Assembly: GCA_958295945.1 (NCBI GenBank)
Contig: OY282386.1
Coordinates: 5,140,204-5,204,203 of the forward strand
Direction: 5' to 3'
DNA from: Candidatus Poribacteria bacterium
GTDB taxonomy: Bacteria; Poribacteria; WGA-4E; WGA-3G
Length of the DNA: 64,000 bases
Below the pieces are notes generated by a model. That model searched no databases. It saw only the letters and a program-made list of their open reading frames with translations, and was not told the origin of the DNA. Position 1 is the first letter of the stretch; each line of letters starts with the position of its first letter. Positions 16,835-25,259 of this stretch are shown piece after piece. A program made the position numbers and the translations under genes.

Positions 16835-17783
16835 TTACATTTCCTCCTATTGGTGTGTAATGAGTATGTAGTTTACACCAAAGTCAGTGTTAAACGAAAA
16901 TGCGATAGATCAAATCACTTTGTTTCACATATGTGACGCAATTATTGCATTAAAGGGTTAATTTTGTCAAATTTGTAATATCTGAAGAAGGATATTAAGT
17001 TTTAGGATTTTTGTTCAATATTATTCACTAACGTTAAATTCATTATGTGTTTGTATTTCTATTAGTCTGAACCAGAATTCATAGGATTATGAGTTTGTCT
17101 CTCCAAACTGCCAATCAAAAATTGATGTTTCTTACTTGCAAAGAACATACGATATACCAAACCCCAATCCTGAAAATCTACCAATCCTGCAAATCCTGGT
17201 TCAGACAATTCCTGCAAATCCAGATTCAAACAAATCCACCCCCAAATCCCATTAGAAATCCATTGTCCTCCACCAAAAAAACTACACACCCATCCCACCA
17301 TAACATATAATATTACCCATCAACAATCAAATGGCAACGCATCACAACAACAAAAGACAGGCTTGTAGTCGCGCAATTTATCGTGCCTCTTACATTAAAA
17401 GAAAACAAACAAAAAAAGCGACATTGGTTGTTTTTTTCAAAAAACCGACCAACACAAAAATCCCCAACAAACTCCCACCACAACAAGCAGGAGAGCGACT
17501 CACAAAAAATCAAAAAAAACAACCAAAAAAACAACCAACCCCAATTCCCTGTTCGTATTCGCGCTTTTGAAACAGAGAAAAATAGACGGCACACTTTGAA
17601 TAGGAACATTGGAGTCCCAAACTCACAATCCTGCAAATCTGCTAATCCTGAAAATCCTGGTTCAGACAAGAATCAATAAATCCAACAAATCCATTGGTTA
17701 GTCCGATTCAGGGATTTAACATTAAGCTAATCTTAATGGCTACGAATCCTTAAAACTAAATACCCTGGGACTCTAAAAGACTC
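16835..17783. other. Gene-free stretch with degenerate repeats
   Basis: About 950 bases without a credible gene. It carries copies of a repeat built on TCCTGNAAATCCTGGTTCAG: direct copies at about 17165-17229 and 17627-17670, and degenerate inverted copies at about 17063-17090 and 17699-17718. A right end similar to the GGGTGTGT element family (CCA7CTACACACCC-like) is at about 17271-17292. Bases 17320-17540 are A/C-rich low complexity, which opens long meaningless frames on both strands. Bases 17368-17399 (TAGTCGCGCAATTTATCGTG) recur in altered form near 48678. Confidence 0.7.
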
Positions 17784-17812
17784 TTGACAAACCACCTTAA
17801 AAGTGATAGAAT
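17784..17812 (+). promoter_or_regulatory. Sigma-70-type promoter
   Basis: TTGACA at 17784-17789 and TAGAAT at 17807-17812 are separated by exactly 17 bases. The predicted start of transcription (about 17819) lies shortly before AGAGAGGA (17829-17836) and ATG 17844. Confidence 0.85.
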
Positions 17813-17843
17813 TAAATCATAAAGATAAAGAGAGGACAGCAAT

Positions 17844-18950
17844 ATGGCAACACAAACAGAATTACAGTCAATGTTAAACGCACCCATTGCTTTAGCACCG
17901 AACACATACTTACACTTCTATAACGGTGGGAAACTTCGTGCAGAATTTATGGGTGAACCCGACCCAAAAGACGATTATTACTCAGAGGAATGGATTTTTT
18001 CCACAAATAGAGCGATTACACCCGGTAGAGATAACCCTCCAGAAAAAGGATTCAGTCTTGTTCAACTCCCAAGTGGAGAGATAGTTTTATTGAAAGAACT
18101 CTTGGACGCATTTCCTGAAGACACGCTTGGTAGCGCGCACGTTGACAAATTTGGCACTGACTTAGGCGTGCTTCTAAAGATTTTTGATGTTGGAGAAGGA
18201 GCACACATTCCGATCCACTGGCACCCGAATCCAGATTTTGCTCAAGAACACTTAAACTCACCTTTTGGCAAGAACGAAGCGTGGATATTGATCGGCACGC
18301 GTCCCGGTGCCAAGGCATGGATTGGATGGAAAGAAGCGATAGATAAATCCGATTTCCGTGATTTGATGGAAGCACAAGATATTGAAACCCTACGTAGTCT
18401 GTTGCATGTCGTTGAACCGAAGGTTGGAGAAGTTTATTTCCTACGGACACCGATTGTGCATTCACTCGGAACAGGACTTTGTGTCCTTGAACCACAAGAA
18501 CCGACAGATTGGAATATACTTGCCGAATGGGAAGGTTTTCCCTATGATAAGGAAGATGGACACCTTGGACTCGGTTGGGATTTGGCAGTGGATGCTGCTG
18601 AATTTGATAAGCTTGAGTTAGACTATCTTAACAACTATATCAGACGGACACCTGAACTCGTCAGAGCAGAAGGTGATAACCGTGAAGACCGAATCGTTCC
18701 TGAGGAAGCATTACAATACTTTGGATGTTCACGTTTGACCGTAACATCAACACTTAGTATGCCTGCCGGGAAGGGTTTCTATGCACTTGTTACATTGGGT
18801 GGAGAAGGTGTGCTGCGCGGTGATTTTGAAGATATTCCCATCAAACGTGGTAAGTCATTCTTCATACCCAGATGTTTATCCAGTTATGTCATCGTCAGTA
18901 CTGGTGATGAACCGCTTGAAGTGATCTGTTGTTATCCACCTGACCTATAA
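17844..18950 (+). CDS. Mannose-6-phosphate isomerase class I-like cupin
   Basis: 368 residues. The zinc-site region 'AHIPIHWHPNPDFAQEHLNSPFGKNEAWILIGT' (about 126-157), 'GEVYFLRTPIVHSLGTGLCVLEPQEPTDW' (about 195-225) and a C-terminal cupin ('ALVTLGGEGVLRGDFEDIPIKRGKSFFIPRC') follow the type I phosphomannose isomerase plan. The usual QDPHPFK-like segment is replaced by 'IHWHPN', so substrate may be another sugar phosphate or a free sugar. A strong promoter (17784-17812) and ribosome site serve this gene. Nearby sugar genes (20345) support carbohydrate metabolism. Confidence 0.75.
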   Translation: MATQTELQSMLNAPIALAPNTYLHFYNGGKLRAEFMGEPDPKDDYYSEEWIFSTNRAITPGRDNPPEKGFSLVQLPSGEIVLLKELLDAFPEDTLGSAHVDKFGTDLGVLLKIFDVGEGAHIPIHWHPNPDFAQEHLNSPFGKNEAWILIGTRPGAKAWIGWKEAIDKSDFRDLMEAQDIETLRSLLHVVEPKVGEVYFLRTPIVHSLGTGLCVLEPQEPTDWNILAEWEGFPYDKEDGHLGLGWDLAVDAAEFDKLELDYLNNYIRRTPELVRAEGDNREDRIVPEEALQYFGCSRLTVTSTLSMPAGKGFYALVTLGGEGVLRGDFEDIPIKRGKSFFIPRCLSSYVIVSTGDEPLEVICCYPPDL

Positions 18951-19023
18951 GAATAGTATGGCACACCGTGTGCCGTAGCATAGAGCGGTAGGTGCACGCC
19001 GAGTAACCCAACGGTAGCACACA

Positions 19024-20238
19024 ATGTTAGATTTTAAACCCCCTAAACCAAACCTATCCGTGATAAAGGTTGTCAATGCAATTATGCCGATTGTCAACCG
19101 ATGGTACTTGAAGGGGATGACGTTAGACATTGATCCAGAAACAATCAAGAGGCTAGAATCAACACGTGGCAATCCAGTATTGATATCTCCAAATCATGCA
19201 GCATCGGATGATCCTTATGTCATGTTCCTGTTGTCAAAACATCTGTCTCAACCGTTTTACTATATGTCAGCAAGAGAGGTATTTGACAGAGGAAATTTCT
19301 TAGGAATTCGAAGCACAGTGATGCAGCGATGTGGTGTATATTCAGTTGTGCGTGGGACTGCTGATAGAAACGCTTTCAGAACTACACGCGAAATATTAGT
19401 TGAGGGCAAATGGCCACTTGTTATATTCGGAGAAGGTGAAATATCTCACCAGAATGACACCGTAATGCGTTTTGAAAGAGGGGTAGTACAATTCTGTTTC
19501 TGGGCAATAGACGACTTGAAAAAGGCAGATACTGACAAACCTGTTTATGTAATTCCCCTCGGTATCAAATATCGTTATACACAAGATATGTGGAACGTTA
19601 TTGATACTGCACTTACCAACTTAGAGCGAAGTATACTTCCATCTAATGCGCGTACACCCGCTGAACGGTATCAACGACTGAGACGTATTGGCATCGCCAT
19701 TCTTTCTACATTGGCTGATGAATATCAATATAAAGTAGAACCCACAGCATCACTGAACCAACATATTCAAGGACTTAAGGAACAGATATTGACGCATGTT
19801 GAAAAAATATTAGGTATCCAATCTGAAAACGATATCCTTACCCGTGTCCGTGCATTGAAAAACATCGTTGATGCAGAGGTCTACAGAGATATTGATCAGA
19901 TGACAGAATATGAGCGTAAAATACATGAGGAACAACTTCAGAAATTCCAACAGTTTTATCCTGATTTGGAACGATTGATAAATTTCATTGCCATTACCGA
20001 TGGATATGTTGCTGAGGAACCTTCTGCGGAACGTTATCTGGAGGTAATATTTAGGTTGGAAAAAGAAGTTTTTGGTAAGGGAAGTATGCAGGGACCTCGT
20101 GTTGCGTCAATACGCGCTGGCGAACCGATAAATCTCTTGAACTACTACGATACCTACAAGACACAGAAGAAAGAGACGGTAGAAGAAATTACGATTGAAC
20201 TTGAGACAGAAGTGCGAAATTTGGTCGCTGGCATATAA
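19024..20238 (+). CDS. PlsC-like glycerolipid acyltransferase
   Basis: 404 residues. The acyltransferase block includes 'ISPNHAASDDPYVMFLLS' (the H-x4-D catalytic motif, about 55-72), 'YYMSAREVFD', 'RCGVYSVVRGTADRNAF' and 'PLVIFGEGEISHQNDTVMRFERGVVQF' (substrate-binding EGxxS region, about 136-162), then 'VYVIPLGIKYRY'. Such enzymes acylate lysophosphatidic acid or related lipids at the membrane. The C-terminal 200 residues are helical and charged and are not part of the standard domain; their function is unknown. No clear ribosome site precedes ATG 19024. Confidence 0.82.
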   Translation: MLDFKPPKPNLSVIKVVNAIMPIVNRWYLKGMTLDIDPETIKRLESTRGNPVLISPNHAASDDPYVMFLLSKHLSQPFYYMSAREVFDRGNFLGIRSTVMQRCGVYSVVRGTADRNAFRTTREILVEGKWPLVIFGEGEISHQNDTVMRFERGVVQFCFWAIDDLKKADTDKPVYVIPLGIKYRYTQDMWNVIDTALTNLERSILPSNARTPAERYQRLRRIGIAILSTLADEYQYKVEPTASLNQHIQGLKEQILTHVEKILGIQSENDILTRVRALKNIVDAEVYRDIDQMTEYERKIHEEQLQKFQQFYPDLERLINFIAITDGYVAEEPSAERYLEVIFRLEKEVFGKGSMQGPRVASIRAGEPINLLNYYDTYKTQKKETVEEITIELETEVRNLVAGI

Positions 20239-20294
20239 TTCAAGCGAACATTGTGATTAATCGAAGCAAATGATGAATCAGAACTCTTTACACT

Positions 20295-20322
20295 TAGACA
20301 TATCAATAGAGTAAATTATAAT
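20295..20322 (+). promoter_or_regulatory. Sigma-70-type promoter
   Basis: TAGACA at 20295-20300 (five of six consensus bases) and TATAAT at 20317-20322 (perfect) with a 16-base spacer, just upstream of TAGGAGG and ATG 20345. Confidence 0.7.
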
Positions 20323-20344
20323 TTTATTCCTATAGGAGGACAAC

Positions 20345-21259
20345 ATGGCAAAAAAATTGTCAATTGGAAGTTGGGCTTATGCATTTGGACCCTATGAAGA
20401 AAATCCTGTACCATTCGACGATGTTGTGAAGCGGTTGGGAGAACTTGAATTTGATGGTGTTGAAATTGGAGCATTTAAACCGCACATTGATATCAACGAT
20501 TATCCCATGAAAAGCGATCGTGATGCTGTCAAAGGATTGATTAGTTACTACGGTTTGGAAGTCTCTGGTTTGGCAGCAGATTTTTGGTCACATCCTGCAC
20601 CAGGATCGGACGAAGCACAAGAAGATGATTTCTACTTCAAACTATTTAGGCGGAATCTGCAGCTGGCTCTTGATCTCGGTTCACCTTCAATCCGTGTTGA
20701 CACAGTAGCAGATGCTGAAGAAGAAATAGAGGGAGTTGAACGTGAGAAAGCTTGGGATCGCATCGTATCACTTTGGAGACGTTGTGCGCAAGTCGCTGAA
20801 AATCACGGTGTGTTGATGCTATGGGAATTTGAACCTGGCTTTATGTTCAACAAACCGAGTGATATAACAAATTTACCGAAGGCTGTGGACCATCCGAATT
20901 TCAAGGTGATGTTCGATACCTGCCACGCACAGATGTGTGCTACTGTTGGTTCACGACAGGTCGGTGAGAAGGAGACTTTGGGTGATAACGGTGTTATTGA
21001 ACTTGCACGTCAGTTGAAGGGTGAGATAGGACATTTCCATCTCATAGACTCCGATAACACGCTTCATGATGAACATACAAGTACGCACGCACCTTTCGGA
21101 GATGGTGTGCTGGACTTTGATGCTATCATTCCTGTTATCATGGATGAAACGGGTTATGATGGGGAATGGTTCTCCATAGATCTCTGTTTCTGGGCAAACG
21201 CATGGGATGTTACGGAAGATGCGAAAAAATTCCTTACACCCTATTTAGAAAAATATTAG
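20345..21259 (+). CDS. Sugar phosphate isomerase/epimerase (TIM barrel)
   Basis: 304 residues of the xylose-isomerase-like / AP endonuclease 2 superfamily. Seen are 'LGELEFDGVEIGAFKPHID' (about 31-49), 'LALDLGSPSIRVDTV' (about 110-124), 'LMLWEFEPGFMFNKPSDI' with the metal-ligand Glu (about 160-177), 'FKVMFDTCHAQM' (about 190-201), 'GEIGHFHLIDSDNTLHDEHTSTHAPFGDGVLDF' and 'EWFSIDLCFWANAW'. These supply the acidic and His metal ligands of the family. Substrate unknown. TAGGAGG 5 bases from ATG 20345 and a dedicated promoter point to strong expression. Confidence 0.88.
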   Translation: MAKKLSIGSWAYAFGPYEENPVPFDDVVKRLGELEFDGVEIGAFKPHIDINDYPMKSDRDAVKGLISYYGLEVSGLAADFWSHPAPGSDEAQEDDFYFKLFRRNLQLALDLGSPSIRVDTVADAEEEIEGVEREKAWDRIVSLWRRCAQVAENHGVLMLWEFEPGFMFNKPSDITNLPKAVDHPNFKVMFDTCHAQMCATVGSRQVGEKETLGDNGVIELARQLKGEIGHFHLIDSDNTLHDEHTSTHAPFGDGVLDFDAIIPVIMDETGYDGEWFSIDLCFWANAWDVTEDAKKFLTPYLEKY

Positions 21260-21279
21260 GGATTGTTGTTGTATAGGGC

Positions 21280-21302
21280 AGGCGCGGTCTAAAACCGCGC
21301 CT
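21280..21302. terminator. GC-rich hairpin between genes
   Basis: AGGCGCGGT (21280-21288) pairs with ACCGCGCCT (21294-21302) around CTAAA. No T run follows, so it is either a weak terminator of the isomerase gene or another small palindromic repeat. Confidence 0.5.
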
Positions 21303-21323
21303 AAAAATTGATGGGTTAATCCA

Positions 21324-21794
21324 ATGAAAAAAGGGAAAAAACCGAAAAAACGAAAGCGCGGAGTAGCATCCCGCAAACGAGTTGAAAAACAACCTATACC
21401 AATACAACCTAAGCCAATACCTGGAGATGTAAAATTTCCTCAGGACAGTAAAGAGAAACAACAACGATTGAAAGAACTTGAAAATGAAAATCGTGATATC
21501 TTTGAAAAAATAATTAGTCAGTATGAACTATCACCTGATGATGTGTTGTGGTTAGAATACGAATTTAAACTCGGTTTGCGAGTAATTATTGATTTTGAAG
21601 ATGCCACTCTTGATGATTATGAAGAATTATATACACACACCTATGATTCTGAACCGCTCAAGCAAATAGTGTACGAGACCGATATCAGTGAAGCATTTTG
21701 GCGTGCTTCTTTTGATTTGTCAAACGAACTTGGCCTTTCCATGATTAAAATTGACGAAGATGGAAATATAAGCGGAGATAGAGTTGAATATTAA
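21324..21794 (+). CDS. Hypothetical protein, basic N-terminus and acidic body
   Basis: 156 residues that I do not recognise. The first 40 are very basic and proline-rich ('MKKGKKPKKRKRGVASRKR'), then a charged helix ('EKQQRLKELENENRDIFEKII'), then an acidic folded part ('DDVLWLEYEFKLGLRVIIDFEDATLDDYEELYTH'). The basic end could bind nucleic acid. No membrane segment or signal. It stands alone between the isomerase and nadC. Codon use and length make it a credible gene. Confidence 0.65.
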   Translation: MKKGKKPKKRKRGVASRKRVEKQPIPIQPKPIPGDVKFPQDSKEKQQRLKELENENRDIFEKIISQYELSPDDVLWLEYEFKLGLRVIIDFEDATLDDYEELYTHTYDSEPLKQIVYETDISEAFWRASFDLSNELGLSMIKIDEDGNISGDRVEY

Positions 21795-21893
21795 ATTGGA
21801 CATAGAAATAGCAAGTGACATGACCTGTTTAAGAAAACGGCTGAGTAATGTATACATTAATCAAGAGAAATTTCTCTATACATCAATTCAAAC

Positions 21894-22739
21894 ATGCTTA
21901 ACTTCAATTCTGCAGACACATTAATCGAACTCGCTTTTCAAGAAGATATCGGTATAGGTGATATTACCACAGAGGCAACAGTGCCATCCTCTCAGAAAGG
22001 AATTGGTACACTCCTTGCAAAAAGTGATGGTGTTATCGCAGGTCTACCAGTGGCAGAACGGACCTTTGAGAAACTGGATTCTGGTCTTGTCTTTACCCCT
22101 TTTGTTATCGATGGTGATGCCGTTAATGCAGGGACTCCTATAGGTGACGTAAAGGGTGATGCGAAAACAATTCTTATTGGGGAGCGAACTGCACTTAACT
22201 TCTTACAGCGACTCTCCGGTGTAGCAACCTTAACCTCACAGTTTGTCAATGCAGTTACAGACTATGATGTGAAGATAGTGGATACACGGAAGACAACGCC
22301 AGGGTGGCGTGCGATACAAAAATATGCTGTTTGTGTCGGCGGTGGACATAACCATCGATTTGGGCTGTATGATGGCGTTCTCATTAAGGATAACCACATA
22401 GTTGCTGCTGGTGGGATTACTCAGGCAATTCAACGAGCAAGACTATCTGCCCCGCATACAGTGAAGATTGAAGTTGAAGTAGAAACTATGGGACAGGTCA
22501 ATGAGGCACTTGAAGTAAAGGCAGACATATTACTCCTTGACAACATGCCGCTTGAGATGATGAAGGAAGTAGTCCAGCGAGTCAGAAACCTTGCAATCAC
22601 AGAAGCTTCTGGTGGCATCACTTTGGATCAAGTTAAAGACGTTGCTGCAACTGGAGTTGACTATATCTCAGTTGGGGCATTGACACATTCTGCAATGCCG
22701 ATGGACATCAGTTTGACGTTAACGCTTATTGAGCGATAG
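21894..22739 (+). CDS. nadC: Nicotinate-nucleotide pyrophosphorylase (quinolinate phosphoribosyltransferase)
   Basis: 281 residues, full length for NadC, which makes nicotinate mononucleotide from quinolinate and PRPP in de novo NAD synthesis. Key stretches: 'ALQEDIGIGDIT'-like start (14-25), 'ERTALNFLQRLSGVAT' (97-112), 'DTRKTTPGWR' (130-139) and 'GGGHNHRFGLYDGVLIKDNH' (149-168) with the substrate-binding Arg, His and Lys residues, then 'IEVEVETMGQV' and 'EASGGITLDQVKDVAATGVDYISVGALTH'. nadA and nadB are not in the window. Confidence 0.97.
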   Translation: MLNFNSADTLIELAFQEDIGIGDITTEATVPSSQKGIGTLLAKSDGVIAGLPVAERTFEKLDSGLVFTPFVIDGDAVNAGTPIGDVKGDAKTILIGERTALNFLQRLSGVATLTSQFVNAVTDYDVKIVDTRKTTPGWRAIQKYAVCVGGGHNHRFGLYDGVLIKDNHIVAAGGITQAIQRARLSAPHTVKIEVEVETMGQVNEALEVKADILLLDNMPLEMMKEVVQRVRNLAITEASGGITLDQVKDVAATGVDYISVGALTHSAMPMDISLTLTLIER

Positions 22740-22792
22740 CTGCTCCATAGCCGTAAGTAGGATCCTATTAGAACAAAAGGTAATATATATTA

Positions 22793-23923
22793 ATGCAAGC
22801 CCCTATGAGCCGCGAGAAAATGATTCGCGGTGTTCTTCTTTTCATTTTATTTACGTTGGTTGGGCTTTTGGTTATTTTTTTGGGTTTTGACACACAAAAA
22901 AGTATAGAAAACAAGACAGAAGAGTTATTGCAAGTATTTTATGGATTAAGGTTTGAATTTCTACTTGCTGCAAGTGTATGCATGTTACTGGATTGGTTGT
23001 GTGGTGGACTCAGATTTCACATTTTTATTCGAATAGTTAGTCCTTCAATTAAATTTCGTGATAGTTGCCGTGCTATTTTAGCTACAACTTGTGTGTCCGC
23101 AATTACACCATTTCAAACAGGGGGAGTTGGTCATCTTTATATATACGCGAGATCTGGCGTGCCGTTATCTGGAGCAATTACAGCTGGAATTACTGCATTC
23201 CTTTCTACGTTAATCGTTATCTTTTTCTCAGCATGTGGCATACTTCTGTCAAACCACAGATTGATCCCAAAAGATAAAACTTGGATAAGTTTATTTAGTT
23301 TTCTAATATTTGGTTTCGTTTTTCTGACATTTCTGCTACTACTTTTCAAACCAGCATTCGTATCTCGTATTTTTTATTGGATTTCAGATCAAATAGGAAG
23401 AAGGTTTAATCCTTCTGTTCCATATTTAGAACAAGCTAAGTTGAAAGTAGAACAAATTACTACTGAACACAGTGCTTTTGCCAGGAACATTCTTCGCAAT
23501 CACAAATGGACTTATCTATTGAGTTTGATTCTTACATGTGGTTTCATTTTTGCACGTGTTGTTGGTGGGTACTTTGTAATCAGATCATTTAATGCTAATG
23601 CTTCATTATGGGAATTATGTGTTGTTGAAATGTTGTACAATTTTGTTGTGTTATTTATGCCGACACCCGGTGCAAGCGGGTTTGCAGAAGGAACAAAAAG
23701 TGTATTAATGCAAGAACTACTCAGATCTGCAACTTTAATAACACCGTTCGTATTGTTGAATCGTTTTTTTAGTGTATATTGTGGGGTTATTGCTGGGGGT
23801 ATTGTAATCGCAATGCAATTAGCAAAAGATATAAGAAGAAGTAAAATGGATATACCTGAAGATGCTATACCGCAAATGCAAGCACCTACAATAGCAAAGC
23901 TCAAGGATAATAAAGGAACATAA
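22793..23923 (+). CDS. Flippase-like membrane protein (LPG synthase TM / YbhN family)
   Basis: 376 residues with about eight membrane segments. Family signatures are 'DWLCGGLRFHIFIRI' (about 63-77), 'ATTCVSAITPFQTGGVGHLYIYARSGVPLSGAI' (about 93-125) and 'LYNFVVLFMPTPGASGFAEGTKSVLM' (about 280-305), all typical of the lysylphosphatidylglycerol-synthase transmembrane (UPF0104) family, thought to move lipids or lipid-linked molecules. The cytoplasmic synthase domain of MprF is absent. ATG 22793 has AAAGG 12 bases upstream; ATG 22805 is an alternative. Co-directional with nadC, 53 bases downstream. Confidence 0.85.
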   Translation: MQAPMSREKMIRGVLLFILFTLVGLLVIFLGFDTQKSIENKTEELLQVFYGLRFEFLLAASVCMLLDWLCGGLRFHIFIRIVSPSIKFRDSCRAILATTCVSAITPFQTGGVGHLYIYARSGVPLSGAITAGITAFLSTLIVIFFSACGILLSNHRLIPKDKTWISLFSFLIFGFVFLTFLLLLFKPAFVSRIFYWISDQIGRRFNPSVPYLEQAKLKVEQITTEHSAFARNILRNHKWTYLLSLILTCGFIFARVVGGYFVIRSFNANASLWELCVVEMLYNFVVLFMPTPGASGFAEGTKSVLMQELLRSATLITPFVLLNRFFSVYCGVIAGGIVIAMQLAKDIRRSKMDIPEDAIPQMQAPTIAKLKDNKGT

Positions 23924-24036
23924 GTTAATGGCGGATATGGTTGGCATGTCCTACAACAACTTCTGAGGACAAGTTCGACTCATTTATTCATCATAAAGAA
24001 TCAATTTTCACAGTAACTATATCAGAAAGGAGAATC

Positions 24037-24954
24037 ATGGCAGACAATATAAAGAGTGTAGAACCTACAAAAACAAAATTAGGTTGGATTGGAACTGGTG
24101 TAATGGGACGTTGGATGTGTCAACATCTGATGGATCTTGGATATGAAATGACGGTCTATAACCGCACAAAATCGAAGGCACAATCCCTAATTGATGATGG
24201 TGCGACATGGGCAGAATCACCGAGTGAAGTTGCTGCAGTTTCAGATGTTATTTTTACCATAGTTGGCTTTCCTCCCGATGTGAGAGAGGTCTATCTCGGT
24301 GAAAACGGTATTCTGAATGGAGCAAAATCAGGTAGTATCATCGTTGATATGACGACTACAGAACCCTCTCTTGCACAGGAGGTATACGCTGCTGCAAGTG
24401 AACAGAATGTATCATCTGTAGATGCACCTGTATCAGGTGGTGATGTTGGTGCGCGAGAAGCACGGCTCTCTATCATGGTCGGGGGTGATGACTCAGCAGT
24501 AGAAGCAATTATGCCGCTATTTGATGCTATGGGTAAGAACATCGTTCATCAAGGGGGTGCTGGTGCTGGTCAACACACTAAGATGTGCAATCAGATCACC
24601 ATTTCTGGCACGATGATCGGTGTGTGTGAAGGATTGATTTATGGTCATAAAGCGGGTTTGGATTTGGAGACAATGCTATCTTCAATCAGCGGTGGGGCAG
24701 CCGCATGTTGGTCGTTGGATAACTTAGCACCACGTGTTCTCAAGCGCGATTTTGACCCTGGTTTCTTTGTGGAACACTTCATCAAAGATATGAGCATTGC
24801 ACTGGATGAAGCAAGAAAAATGAACCTGAGTCTACCAGGACTTGCCTTGGTGCATCAACTTTACACTGCTGTGCAAGCACAAGGACATGGAAGGTTAGGC
24901 ACACAAGCGTTGCTGTTGGCGTTAGAGCAGATGTCTGGTACAGAAGTTAGTTAA
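24037..24954 (+). CDS. 3-hydroxyisobutyrate dehydrogenase-family oxidoreductase
   Basis: 305 residues. '[35 protein letters not shown]' is the N-terminal Rossmann nucleotide site followed by an NADP-type NRT, '[23 protein letters not shown]' is the substrate-binding block, and '[16 protein letters not shown]' carries the catalytic Lys. The family includes hydroxyisobutyrate, tartronate-semialdehyde and succinic-semialdehyde reductases, and which one this is cannot be told. The start is ATG 24037 with AAAGGAG 4 bases upstream; the frame is open from 23941 but those 32 residues are unlike the family. Confidence 0.9.
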   Translation: MADNIKSVEPTKTKLGWIGTGVMGRWMCQHLMDLGYEMTVYNRTKSKAQSLIDDGATWAESPSEVAAVSDVIFTIVGFPPDVREVYLGENGILNGAKSGSIIVDMTTTEPSLAQEVYAAASEQNVSSVDAPVSGGDVGAREARLSIMVGGDDSAVEAIMPLFDAMGKNIVHQGGAGAGQHTKMCNQITISGTMIGVCEGLIYGHKAGLDLETMLSSISGGAAACWSLDNLAPRVLKRDFDPGFFVEHFIKDMSIALDEARKMNLSLPGLALVHQLYTAVQAQGHGRLGTQALLLALEQMSGTEVS

Positions 24955-25180
24955 TCTCACAGGGATGCGATTCTTATAGCAAATGTTTCACAGGTATCTT
25001 TAGTTCTGTCGGAACGTCATAGAAAGATATACCTTAACTTTTATTGGACTCAATTGTCTGTTTATAAAAGTTGCTGCAAACCTGCTATTCCTTCTTGATA
25101 TTACCCAATTATCGGGATTTATCTCGTTAATTGGGTATTTTCATTAAAATTTAGATTTTTTCTTTCAACTTTGACATTCT
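24955..25180. other. Intergenic region before the sigma-WD40 gene
   Basis: The 305-base gap 24955-25259 has no gene. It contains a rho-independent terminator (25102-25141) and the ECF-like promoter block (25181-25208). Nothing else is recognisable in bases 24955-25100. Confidence 0.6.
25102..25141 (+). terminator. Rho-independent terminator
   Basis: TACCCAATTA (25102-25111) pairs with TAATTGGGTA (25128-25137), with partial pairing continuing inwards, and a TTTTC tail follows. It isolates the dehydrogenase gene from the sigma-factor gene. Confidence 0.75.
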
Positions 25181-25208
25181 TGCAACCCATCCCTTACAAA
25201 ATCGCGTC
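25181..25208 (+). promoter_or_regulatory. ECF-type promoter shared with the second sigma gene
   Basis: TGCAACC at 25181-25187 and CGTC at 25205-25208 are 17 bases apart, resembling the AAC / CGTC elements read by ECF sigma factors. The same arrangement, with extensive identity and no gap, is at 43465-43492 before the paralogous sigma gene. This suggests autoregulation or regulation by the same factor. Confidence 0.55.
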
Positions 25209-25259
25209 ACTATAGATTGTATGCAATTACTATGTCATTATTGATTATGGAGGTCTCTG

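Noticed and set aside
17313-17679. Long frames on both strands in the A/C-rich stretch
   Set aside because: Composition reflects low-complexity DNA and the TCCTGAAAATCCTGG repeat translated; no family resemblance.
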